From positions 4,340,001 to 4,404,000 of the forward strand of contig NZ_CP087710.1 of assembly GCF_020991065.1 (NCBI RefSeq): a stretch of DNA of 64,000 bases, in the 5' to 3' direction. The position numbers were made by a program, and so were the translations under genes. Positions 17,500-26,400 of the stretch are shown here, in pieces. Each line of letters opens with the position of its first letter. The stretch's first letter is position 1. The stretch is from Nocardioides okcheonensis (GTDB taxonomy: Bacteria; Actinomycetota; Actinomycetes; Propionibacteriales; Nocardioidaceae). Under the pieces are notes generated by a model. It was not told the DNA's origin. It made no database searches and saw only the letters and a list, made by a program, of their open reading frames with translations.

Positions 17500-20474
17500 C
17501 CTCCAGCGGCGCGTTCGTGCGCAAGGGCTTCGCGGACGGTGCCGCCGCGGCCGCGGGCATCGCGGCGCTGGGCTCCGCCGGCCGCCCGCTCACCGACGTG
17601 CTGGCCGCCACGGCCGACCCCGACGCCGCGCTCGCCGAGCTGCTGCGCCTCGTCGAGGCGCTGGACGACCGGGCCGAGGGTGCCGGGCGGTCGATGCTGG
17701 CCGAGGTCGCCGACGACGAGGGCACCGCGATGCGGCTGTGCTGCGTGCTGGGCGCGAGCGCCGCGCTGGCCCAGCACCTCGTGCGGCACCCCGACCACTG
17801 GCGCGAGCTCACCGACCCGACCCTCGGCAGCACCCGCCCGGCGGCCTACGCGGTGCGCGCGGCGATGCTCGCCGCGGTCGGCGCCGACACCACTGCGGCC
17901 GAGCCGGTCGCCACGCTCCCGGACGCCGAGGCCGTCGACGCGCTGCGGGTGGAGTACCGCCGGATCCTGCTGCGCCTCGCCGCGCGCGACCTGGCCCACC
18001 ACGTCGGCGTCGACGACGCGGCGGCCGAGCTGTCCGACCTCGCCGGCGCGACGCTCGAGGCGGCGCTCGCGGTGGCCCGCGCGCGGGTCGGGGAGCAGGC
18101 CCACGCCGCGCGGCTCGCGGTGATCGCGATGGGCAAGTGCGGCGGCCACGAGCTCAACTACGTCTCCGACGTCGACGTCGTCTTCGTCCACGAGCCCGCC
18201 GACGACGCCGACGACGGGACGGCGCTCCGGGTCGCGACCCAGCTCGCCTCCCACCTGATGCGGATCTGCTCCGACCACACCCGCGAGGGCGCCATCTGGC
18301 CGGTCGACGCCAACCTGCGTCCCGAGGGGAGCCAGGGGCCGCTGGTCCGCACGCTGGCCAGCCACCGCGGCTACTACGAGAAGTGGGCCAAGACCTGGGA
18401 GTTCCAGGCGCTGCTCAAGGCGCGCCCGGTCGCCGGGGACCTCGCCCTCGGGCAGGCCTACGTCGAGATGATCGAGCCGATGGTGTGGACCGCGGCCGAG
18501 CGCGACGGCTTCGTGGCCGACGTGCAGGCGATGCGGCGCCGCGTCGTCGAGCACATCCCCGCGCACGAGGCGGAGCGCCAGATCAAGCTCGGGTCGGGCG
18601 GGCTGCGCGACGTCGAGTTTGCCGTCCAGCTGCTCCAGCTCGTGCACGGGCGCGCCGACCCGACGCTGCGCGACGGGGCGACGCTGAGCGCCCTCGCCCG
18701 GCTGACCCGCGGCGGCTACGTCGGCCGCGAGGACGGCGAGAAGCTGCACGACGCGTACGCGTTCCTGCGCACCCTCGAGCACCGGGTGCAGCTGCACCAG
18801 CTGCGCCGCACCCACGTGCTGCCCGACGACGAGGCGTCGCTGCGCCGGCTCGGTCGCTCGCTCGGGCTGTACTCCGAGCCGGTCACCCAGCTCGACAAGC
18901 AGTGGCGCCACCACCGCCGCGAGGTGCGGCGGCTGCACGAGAAGCTGTTCTACCGCCCGCTGCTCGGCGCCGTCGCCCGCCTGGCCGGCTCCGAGGCGCG
19001 GCTCTCGCTCGAGGCGGCCGAGGCCCGGCTCGCCGCGCTCGGCTACGCCGACCCGAAGGCGGCGCTGCGCCACCTCGAGGCGCTGACGAGCGGGGTCTCG
19101 CGCACCTCCGACATCCAGCGCACCCTGCTGCCGGTCCTGCTGGAGTGGTTCGCCGACGCCCCCGACCCGGACGCCGGGCTCTTCGGCTTCCGCCGGATCA
19201 GCGAGAGCCTGGGGCGCTCGCCGTGGTACCTCACGATGCTGCGCGACGAGGGCGAGGTCGCCCAGCGGCTCGCCCACGTCCTCGGCACCTCGCGCTACGC
19301 CACCGACCTGCTCGAGCGCGAGCCGCAGGGCGTGAAGATGCTGGGGGAGTCGCTCGTGCCGCTCAGCGCCGAGGCGGCGCTCGCGGAGATGCAGGCGCTG
19401 GTCGAGCGGGCCGACTCGGCCGAGGCGGCGGTCGGCGCGGTGCGCGCCGTGCGCCGGCGCGAGCTGCTGCGGATCGCCACCGGCGAGCTGGTCGCCGGCA
19501 CCGACGTGGCGCTCGTCGGGCAGGGGCTGAGCCGGCTCACCGACGCGACCCTTCAGGCGACCCTCGACATCGCGGCCGAGGCGGTCCGTCGCCAGCGCGG
19601 CCTGGATGCCGCGCCGAGCGCGATCGCGGTCGTCGCGATGGGCCGCTACGGCGGCTTCGAGCTGTCCTACGGCAGCGACGCCGACGTGATGTTCGTCCAC
19701 GACCCGGTCGACGGGGTCGAGCCCCAGGTCGCGTCGTCCTACGCCACGGCCGTCGTCGCCGAGCTGCGCCGGCTGCTGTCGCTGCCCGCCAGCGACCCGC
19801 CGCTCGAGGTCGACCCCGATCTGCGGCCCGAGGGCAAGAACGGGCCGATGGTGCGGACCGTGGAGTCCTACGCCGCCTACTACGCCAAGTGGTCGCACGT
19901 GTGGGAGTTCCAGGCCCTGCTGCGCGCCGACGCGGTGGTCGGCGACGAGGCGCTGCGGCAGCGCTTCACCGAGCTCGTCGACCCGCTGCGGTTCCCCGCG
20001 GGCGGCATCAGCGAGGCCGACGTCGTCGAGGTGCGCCGGATCAAGGCCCGGGTCGACGACGAGCGGCTGCCGCGCGGCGCCGACCGGCACACCCACCTCA
20101 AGCTGGGCCGCGGCGGACTGGCCGACGTCGAGTGGACCGTGCAGCTGCTGCAGATGCGGCACGCCGGCGCGGTCGAGGCGCTGCGCACGCCCCAGACGTT
20201 GCCGGCGCTCGAGGCGGCCGCCGCGGCGGGGCTGGTCGGGGAGGACGACGCGGCGACGCTCGCCGAGGCGTGGCGGCTGGTCAGCCGGGTGCGCAACGCC
20301 GTCACGCTCGTCCGGGGGCGACCGGCCGACCAGCTGCCGCGCGACGCCCGGGAGCGCGCCGCGGTCGCGCGGGTGCTCGGCTACCCCCAGGGCGCGTCCG
20401 ACCAGATGGTCAACGACTACCTGCGCACCACCCGCCGGGCCCACGCGGTGGTCGAACGCGTGTTCTGGGAGTGA
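17496..20474 (+). CDS. glnE: Glutamine-synthetase adenylyltransferase/deadenylase
   Basis: A 992-aa bifunctional enzyme (the mycobacterial one has 994) that adds and removes AMP on glutamine synthetase in answer to nitrogen status. It contains two nucleotidyltransferase domains with the paired motif: GKCGGHELNYVSDVDVVFVH (N-terminal) and MGRYGGFELSYGSDADVMFV (C-terminal). Each is followed by an RPEG motif (LRPEGSQGPL, LRPEGKNGPM), by KWSHVWEFQALL-type helices and by LGRGGLADVEWTVQLLQ. The GTG start at 17496 overlaps the amidotransferase stop. Last gene of the cluster. Confidence 0.96.
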   Translation: MTSSGAFVRKGFADGAAAAAGIAALGSAGRPLTDVLAATADPDAALAELLRLVEALDDRAEGAGRSMLAEVADDEGTAMRLCCVLGASAALAQHLVRHPDHWRELTDPTLGSTRPAAYAVRAAMLAAVGADTTAAEPVATLPDAEAVDALRVEYRRILLRLAARDLAHHVGVDDAAAELSDLAGATLEAALAVARARVGEQAHAARLAVIAMGKCGGHELNYVSDVDVVFVHEPADDADDGTALRVATQLASHLMRICSDHTREGAIWPVDANLRPEGSQGPLVRTLASHRGYYEKWAKTWEFQALLKARPVAGDLALGQAYVEMIEPMVWTAAERDGFVADVQAMRRRVVEHIPAHEAERQIKLGSGGLRDVEFAVQLLQLVHGRADPTLRDGATLSALARLTRGGYVGREDGEKLHDAYAFLRTLEHRVQLHQLRRTHVLPDDEASLRRLGRSLGLYSEPVTQLDKQWRHHRREVRRLHEKLFYRPLLGAVARLAGSEARLSLEAAEARLAALGYADPKAALRHLEALTSGVSRTSDIQRTLLPVLLEWFADAPDPDAGLFGFRRISESLGRSPWYLTMLRDEGEVAQRLAHVLGTSRYATDLLEREPQGVKMLGESLVPLSAEAALAEMQALVERADSAEAAVGAVRAVRRRELLRIATGELVAGTDVALVGQGLSRLTDATLQATLDIAAEAVRRQRGLDAAPSAIAVVAMGRYGGFELSYGSDADVMFVHDPVDGVEPQVASSYATAVVAELRRLLSLPASDPPLEVDPDLRPEGKNGPMVRTVESYAAYYAKWSHVWEFQALLRADAVVGDEALRQRFTELVDPLRFPAGGISEADVVEVRRIKARVDDERLPRGADRHTHLKLGRGGLADVEWTVQLLQMRHAGAVEALRTPQTLPALEAAAAAGLVGEDDAATLAEAWRLVSRVRNAVTLVRGRPADQLPRDARERAAVARVLGYPQGASDQMVNDYLRTTRRAHAVVERVFWE

Positions 20475-20480
20475 AGTCCC

Positions 20481-20511
20481 TTGCTTCATCCGACCCAGAA
20501 GAAGGTATGAT
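20481..20511 (+). promoter_or_regulatory. Promoter of the satD-like gene
   Basis: TTGCTT at 20481-20486 and TATGAT at 20506-20511 (spacing 19) are the best sigma-70-like pair in the core region. TATGAT ends 6 bases before ATG 20518, so the mRNA should be leaderless. Confidence 0.6.
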
Positions 20512-20517
20512 CTTCAG

Positions 20518-21165
20518 ATGAGCGAGATGAAGCCCAAGCCTTCAGTCACCGTGATCGGTGATCTGGTGGGCTCGCGCCGCAGCGCCGACCGTGCCGCCGT
20601 GCACGACCGGTTCGCGCGGGCGGTCGCCGAGGTCAACGCGTCCTTCGCGCCCCCGGTGCCGCTCCGGATCGGGGTCGGGGACGAGTTCCAGGGCATCTTC
20701 GCCACCCTCGGTGACGCGGTCGCCGCGACCCTGCGGCTGCGGCTGGCGCTGCTGCCGGACGTCGACGTGCGCCAGGGCATCGGCTGGGGCAGCGTGCTCG
20801 TGCTCGCCGAGGAGCCGCGCGTCGAGGACGGCCCCGGCTGGTGGGCCGCGCGGTCGGCGATCGACGCCGCCGAGGACTACGGGCGCCGCGCGCCGCTGCG
20901 GGGGGTCCGCACGGCGTACGCGGCGGCCGAGGGCGAGCACGGGCCCGCGCCGGCGCTGGTCAACGCGGCGCTGATGACCCGCGACCAGATCGTCTCCGGC
21001 CTGTCGCCGCGCTCGATGTCGGTGCTGGATGGTCTGCTGAGGGGCAGGCTGCAGCAGGAGATCGCCGACGACCTCGGCATCAGCCCGTCCGCGGTGTCGC
21101 AGCGGGTGCGGGCCGACGGCATGGGCGTCGTGCTGGCCGCCGACGACCTGGTGCGCGGACTGTGA
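20518..21165 (+). CDS. SatD family protein with C-terminal helix-turn-helix
   Basis: A 215-aa protein. The N-terminal SatD-type domain shows TVIGDLVGSRRSADRAAVHD and LRIGVGDEFQGIFATLGDAV, with IGWGS and WWAARSAIDAAE further on. This resembles a nucleotide-cyclase-like fold. The C-terminus (residues 160-200) is a clear helix-turn-helix (RLQQEIADDLGISPSAVSQR). SatD was named in Streptococcus for a gene linked to acid tolerance; biochemical function is not established. The gene is followed after 16 bases by a membrane protein, a usual SatD partner. The promoter suggests leaderless translation from ATG 20518. Confidence 0.85.
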   Translation: MSEMKPKPSVTVIGDLVGSRRSADRAAVHDRFARAVAEVNASFAPPVPLRIGVGDEFQGIFATLGDAVAATLRLRLALLPDVDVRQGIGWGSVLVLAEEPRVEDGPGWWAARSAIDAAEDYGRRAPLRGVRTAYAAAEGEHGPAPALVNAALMTRDQIVSGLSPRSMSVLDGLLRGRLQQEIADDLGISPSAVSQRVRADGMGVVLAADDLVRGL

Positions 21166-21181
21166 CGGAAGGAGGGGTGCG

Positions 21182-21910
21182 ATGAGCTGGCTCGGGATCC
21201 TGCTGATCGGCTTCGCGGTGACCGACCTGACCCACTCGGTGCGCCGCACGCGGCTCCTGCCGGGGTGCGTCGGCGGGCTGGTGGCGCTCGGTGTCGGCCT
21301 GCTCGCCGGCCTGACGTCCGGCCGCGACGTGGCCGCGCTGCTGCTGGTCGCGGCGGTCGTGGTGCTGTGGGACCTGACCGTCACCTGGGGCTTCGGCCAC
21401 CCGGGACCGGCATGGCTCCCGCTGACCCTGTTCGTGCTGGCTGTCGGCGGCGCCGTGGCCTGCTCCGGCCTCGCCCCCGAGGCCGCCGGGCCGCTCGGAC
21501 GCTGGCTCGACGACGTCACCGTGCCCGCCCTCGCCGGCGTCTCGCCCGACCGCTTCCTGCTGGTGCTCGGCGGCTTCGGCGTCCAGCTCTCCACCGGCAA
21601 CGTCCTGGTCCGGCTGGTGCTGAAGACCACCGGCACGATCAACCCCCGCGCGGACGGCGCCATGCCGCCCACCCAGCTCAAGGGCGGCCGGCTGCTCGGC
21701 CCGCTCGAGCGGGTCTTCATCCTCGCGCTGGCGCTGGGCGGGCAGGTCACCGCGGCGTCAATCGTGGTCGCGGCGAAGGGCCTGCTCCGCTTCCCCGAGC
21801 TGTCGTCGCGCCACGAGCAGCAGACCGTCCACGAGATGACGGAGTACTTCCTGCTCGGGTCGTTCGTCTCCTGGCTGGTCGCGCTGGGGTCATACGTGCT
21901 GCTGGCCTGA
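21182..21910 (+). CDS. Membrane protein paired with SatD
   Basis: A 242-aa protein with about six spans (LGILLIGFAVTDL, GGLVALGVGLLAGLTS, VAALLLVAAVVVLWDLTV, LTLFVLAVGGAVACS, VFILALALGGQVTAASIV, YFLLGSFVSWLVALGSYVLL). It includes a polar loop with GRLLGPLERV followed by KGLLRFPELSSR. Similar to the DUF3307-type proteins that accompany SatD in other bacteria (recognition moderate). It begins with ATG 21182 after GGAAGGAGG. The charged RFPEL/HEMTEYFLLG segment is typical of the family. Last core gene before the GC drop. Confidence 0.75.
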   Translation: MSWLGILLIGFAVTDLTHSVRRTRLLPGCVGGLVALGVGLLAGLTSGRDVAALLLVAAVVVLWDLTVTWGFGHPGPAWLPLTLFVLAVGGAVACSGLAPEAAGPLGRWLDDVTVPALAGVSPDRFLLVLGGFGVQLSTGNVLVRLVLKTTGTINPRADGAMPPTQLKGGRLLGPLERVFILALALGGQVTAASIVVAAKGLLRFPELSSRHEQQTVHEMTEYFLLGSFVSWLVALGSYVLLA

Positions 21911-22064
21911 GCGGACGCTGCACCTCGCCCACTATGACGCGGGTTCTCCGGCCGTAGCGGTCTCCGGTCGCGGGGGTCAGCGAGGCCCAACGTGAATACC
22001 GACTTTGCTGCGCGTTCAACGTCCGGGAGCATGGGCACCCTGACCACCATCTGGAGAACGCCCG

Positions 22065-23123
22065 ATGAGCACTACCCGCCTGACCCTCACCGCTGGCGAA
22101 GAGCTGCGGCTCACCCAGGTCATGGGCGACATCCAAGAGGCCGCGGCCGCCTACTACGCCGAGACCGCCTCACGTAGCGACCTCGGACGCCCCGTCCGCA
22201 ACTGGCTCAGTAGCGTTCAAACGCTTAACGACCTCCTCGCCAACGAACTCGGTGACAAGACGACCTACACGTCGCTCTTCGGGACCAGCCCGACGCCTGG
22301 CGCGGCACTCATCAACGCCGTCAAGTACGCCCGCAACGCCGACCAGCACGTCATGCAGATCGTCGCGCCTCCCAAAGCAAACAGCCTCGTCGGCGGACTC
22401 CACGGCCTCCGGGTCTACGCGCTCTGGGAACCTATCCCGCGGGCCGTGCACGACAAGCTCCACGGCCGGACACAGAAGCTCCAGCCCGCGTACGTAGCGA
22501 ACCTCGAAGGTCAAGAAGTCACCGGCACCATGCTTGCGGTCCTGCGGTTTTTCGCTGACCTCGCGCCCCAGATCGTTCACCGTGACCAGCGCGGAGAGTG
22601 GACCGGGTTCCCGTTGAAGCCCCAGCCCGCAGTACTTGCCAACATCCACCCTGACGAGCCGGTCGACGACGTTGAGGCAGCAAACCTGTGGCTCAACAAC
22701 CGCCTCCCGAACGGCGACGCACGCGTCGTCTGCGGCCAGGTCACGAAGGATGGCGCCATCTACCTCGTCGGGTTCACTTTCGCCGACCAGCTCGCGTTCT
22801 CCCCGTTCATCGAGACGACCGACCAGGTCGAGCGCGACATCGCCGCAGGGTTCCCCTACCTGGTGGGTGACCTCGCGGCCAATGTCACGCAGGTCAAAGA
22901 CAAGTTCCCCGGCGCAGAAGGGGTCCTGCACAGCGCCAACGACGTAGCCACCTGGGCTACGCCAGTGACTCAGACCCGGTATGACAAGGACTGGCTCTCA
23001 GTCAACGACCTCGACTGGTGGGGCCACTCGGTCAACATCGAGCACCCCGGCGTCGTCCCGGACTCCATCGCCTACGAACAGCGGCGCGCTTTCCGACTCA
23101 ACGCCCATGCGCCGGCACGCTGA
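22065..23123 (+). CDS. Hypothetical island protein with a HEPN-like R-N-x3-H motif
   Basis: A 352-aa soluble protein, family not recognised. The N-terminal third is helical (residues 10-100), and YARNADQHVMQI at 88-99 contains R90-N-x-x-x-H95, the spacing and Asn typical of HEPN RNase domains. The rest looks alpha/beta (LHGLRVYALWEPIPRAVHDK, GAIYLVGFTFADQLAFSPFI). Start ATG 22065 follows TGGAGAA. The codon use (more A/T at third positions) differs from the core genes upstream, which marks the left side of an accessory island. Assigning it as a HEPN ribonuclease is inference from a short motif. Confidence 0.7.
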   Translation: MSTTRLTLTAGEELRLTQVMGDIQEAAAAYYAETASRSDLGRPVRNWLSSVQTLNDLLANELGDKTTYTSLFGTSPTPGAALINAVKYARNADQHVMQIVAPPKANSLVGGLHGLRVYALWEPIPRAVHDKLHGRTQKLQPAYVANLEGQEVTGTMLAVLRFFADLAPQIVHRDQRGEWTGFPLKPQPAVLANIHPDEPVDDVEAANLWLNNRLPNGDARVVCGQVTKDGAIYLVGFTFADQLAFSPFIETTDQVERDIAAGFPYLVGDLAANVTQVKDKFPGAEGVLHSANDVATWATPVTQTRYDKDWLSVNDLDWWGHSVNIEHPGVVPDSIAYEQRRAFRLNAHAPAR

Positions 23124-23129
23124 CGAGCC

Positions 23130-23284
23130 GTCACCGACGCCCTCGGCCTCGGCGTCCCGATACGAACGCTCAGTTCCTCGCTAGACACTCCGCCCCACGA
23201 ACCACCGAGCACTACGACCGTTCCCGCGGAAACCTCGACCGCCACGGCGTCCACTCTCTCACCGCCTACTTCGCTGGGGTCTAG
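23130..23284 (+). pseudogene. Tyrosine recombinase (phage integrase) C-terminal remnant
   Basis: The reading frame ending at the TAG 23282-23284 encodes HSAPRTTEHYDRSRGNLDRH followed by GVHSLTAYFAGV. This is the classic end of actinophage or island integrases, including the nucleophilic Tyr in TTEHYDRSR. Just upstream another frame encodes TDALGLGVPIR, which fits the segment that normally precedes it, so there is also a single-base frameshift near 23165. No catalytic Arg box or N-terminal part remains. It is a relic of the element that brought in the island. Confidence 0.75.
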
Positions 23285-23427
23285 GCGAGAGGGAGCGGCA
23301 GCTGTGCCGCGAAGGCGCATGCAAAACGCCCAGAACGGGCGTGTCCTGAGCTCGCCACTAGGCGGCATATCGATTTCGTGAATCTTGGCTGTACGTGACT
23401 GCCCCACCGCAGATCCGAACTTCTTCT

Positions 23428-26400
23428 TTACGCGAGACGACTGTCGGAGTCCCGATCGTCCGCCGACAGATCAACCTCCTCGAGTATGGCCAGCACCCGG
23501 CGTACTAGGTCTGGCGCATCGTCAACGGCGCCGCCTTCGGCCAGTAGAGCAGCAGCGCTGGGGAGGCCGCCCGCGGGATCAGGCACACCGAGCTCGGTAG
23601 CGACTTGCCGGGCACGGCGGAGAGAGTCGGCGCGTTCCTCATCGGTCGGCTCGCCACCGAAGGCCACGAGCGCCAGAATCGCCAGTAGTGATGCAGCGGC
23701 TTCGGGCTCGCGGTTGGACGCAGCACCGTACATGGCTGCGGATTGCCAGCCCATGAGCGTCTCTTCAGCCTGTTCTCGCGCGCCCGCGTAGATCGCCATG
23801 AGGAGAGTGAGCGCATTGTCGGTCCAGATCCAGAAGGACCCACGTGACAGCGCAACGGCGGCAGAGGACATTGGGTTCCACGATTCGTCGGCGGCGAGCG
23901 TGTAAACCGTTTCAGCGGGGAGCGGAAGATCGACTATGTGGTCGGCGGCCAGTTCCCTGAGCCAATCGAGACCAGTCTTGACGGCTTGGTCGATTGCGTC
24001 GTGGTCGTGACCGGCTGCCCGAAGGGCAGTGTCTCGCAGGGCGTCGAGGAGCGCCGGGGTACCGAACGCAATCACTCCTACTGCTCGGGCGGCACGTCGG
24101 AGTCCAAGGTCGTCACTCCACAGGGTCAGGCCTTCGTCCTCGGCCAGCTGAATGGGGTCGATCCACACCGAGTGCATGTCGTCGTCATGGAGGTCGGCGT
24201 AGACGGTGGGCTTGCCCGGCGAGCGAACACTGAGGCGGTCGATGTACTCGCTCACGGCCTCCGACCGCCGGAGGAGACGCATGAACTCGTCGTCGGTCAG
24301 TTCTGTGATGACGACCCGGCCACGCGTCTCGTCCCAGTGCATGCTGCCTGGGCTGCCAGCCATCCCACGGACGTCATCACGAAAGCGGTGAAGGTCCAGC
24401 ATGGTTGCTGGTGCTGAGCGTATAGCGAGGAATCGACCGGTAATCGTGTCCGGCCTGCTCAGCGCTGCCAGCGTGATGATAGTTGCCGAGTCAACAATGA
24501 CGGACTTGTTCAGCGCGCTAGCGGCCGCGTCGACCTCAAGTTGATGCTCGTCGTCGTGCTGACTGGCAGCCAATCTGGCTCCGAGGGCGCGTTGGGCTTC
24601 GAGAGTGGCTGTGCTGCGATTGACGACTCGTGCCAAGAGCCCCACAGGGACTCGACCCTGACGTACGAGCTCCGCGACCTCCTTCTTCACTTCGTCGGCT
24701 TCGGCCGCCTCTTTCAGCTGCACCATCATCCGGTCGAGAAGATCGGTCTCGTCCTCACCTTGAAGGATCCGAAGGCCCGTTGCGTCGCCATGACGGGCTA
24801 TCAGTTCCTGGATTAGTTCGAACGCTTGCTTGTGAAGCTCGCCGGGGACGGCGTCCTGTGCGGCGAGCCGTCTCTGCTTGAGGTCATCGTCTTCGTCGGG
24901 GTTACCGACGCCGTGGGTTCGAGTCACGATCGCGGTCACAAGGGCGGTTGATAGACGAGCATCGTCGATGAATCGCTGTGCTAGCGCGAAGGCCTCGAAC
25001 GCGGTGCGCTCATCCCAGACGCTTGCGTTGTTTGCGTTCGTCCAGAGGTAGGCATCTTGGCGGTTGCGTACAGGGGGGCTGTGCTTCCTGAGGCTGTCAG
25101 CGGCCCGAGCGATTCGCGCTTGATTCACCTGACAGGCGACCAGGTTCCAGACGAGCGTCGGACTCGGGTAGGCGTGGAGACCGATCGCCTGGTCAAAGTA
25201 GGACTCTGCGAGCGCCCAGTCCTCGCTCTGGCCGGCGCACTGGCCGAGGAACTCGAACATCTCCGCCCTGTCGACCTCCCGGATGTCGTTGACGGCGACA
25301 GCCACCTTGGCGACTTCCGAAGCCGCTAAGTAGTCATCTGCCCCGATCAGGGCTCGGGCTTGGTGCATCAGATAGTCAGGGGCCTTGGTCCGCTCGAACA
25401 GCGTCTTGGCTTGCTCGGCTGCTTCGCCGTAGCGCTTTGCCAGTCTCAGGTTCCCGAGCAGGTACTCCGCCGCGATCCTGTCGGACAGCGCGAGTTCTCG
25501 AAGCGCGGGGAGCGACGCATCGATGCCGTGACTCGGGATGGTGACGATCGCTTCGCACAGGCGGAGGAGCGATGCAGGTAGGACCCCTGACTCGACGTGG
25601 GGGCGAAGCCGTTCGATGACGTTGACGCCGTCGGCGCACAGTTCCAGACAGTGTTGCCCGATCTCGCTGAAGTCGCGCGCTGTCTCGGCGGTACTGAGAG
25701 CCGCCATGCGAAGGGCGGTTTCCTCGTCGCGCTCCAGGGCCAACGCGCCGCACCTGACCTTCGCCAACTGGTCGTCCGGTTCGTCTCCGAGAAGTTCGAG
25801 AGCTTGATGCAGTGCGTCGGAGTCGCCGAGCCGGTTGGCGGCGTAGGCTGCCAGACGTACGGACTTGGCGTCGATGTCGGCTGTGCCGCTGTCGCCAGCC
25901 GGTGGTGGCAACGCCACGCGCATGGCCGCCTTGTAGTCTCCCGCCATTTCAAGCGCACGGACGAGCCCCGCGCGGATGCTGTCGACTTTCCCTGCCCATC
26001 GGACTCGTTGGTCCAAGGCCTGTTCAAGCACGTTGACGCAGCGGCTCAGGTCCTTCGACGCGGCGCCGCCAAGGACCCAGCGACCTTGGAGACTGTCCGC
26101 TGTCATCACCATCGTTTCGCTCGACAGCGGATCCAACCTCAAGGCGGCCTCGCCATGGTGCACCGCGTCGTCGAATCGTTCTTCCATTCGCGCGTGTACG
26201 CACAACAGCCGCTGCGCAGGCGCGCTGCCTTCGACCTCAGGGCCGCCTTGGAGCAGAAGAGAGTCGACCGTCCAATGTCCTCGGTCGTTGGTGCCGGCGA
26301 CAACGGTGCGACCCACAGCGCGGAGTACCTGCTCACCAGGCATGTCCTCAGCTCGGCGAACGAGATCGTTCGCAGCGGCAGCGTCGTCGAAGTAGCGATG

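Noticed and set aside
16887..20489. A 1200-codon open frame on the minus strand opposite glnE
   Set aside because: Antisense shadow of glnE. The translation is repetitive and has no family match.
21911..22064. A tRNA or attachment site at the left island border
   Set aside because: No tRNA cloverleaf and no direct repeat shared with 34.6-34.8 kb could be found by eye.
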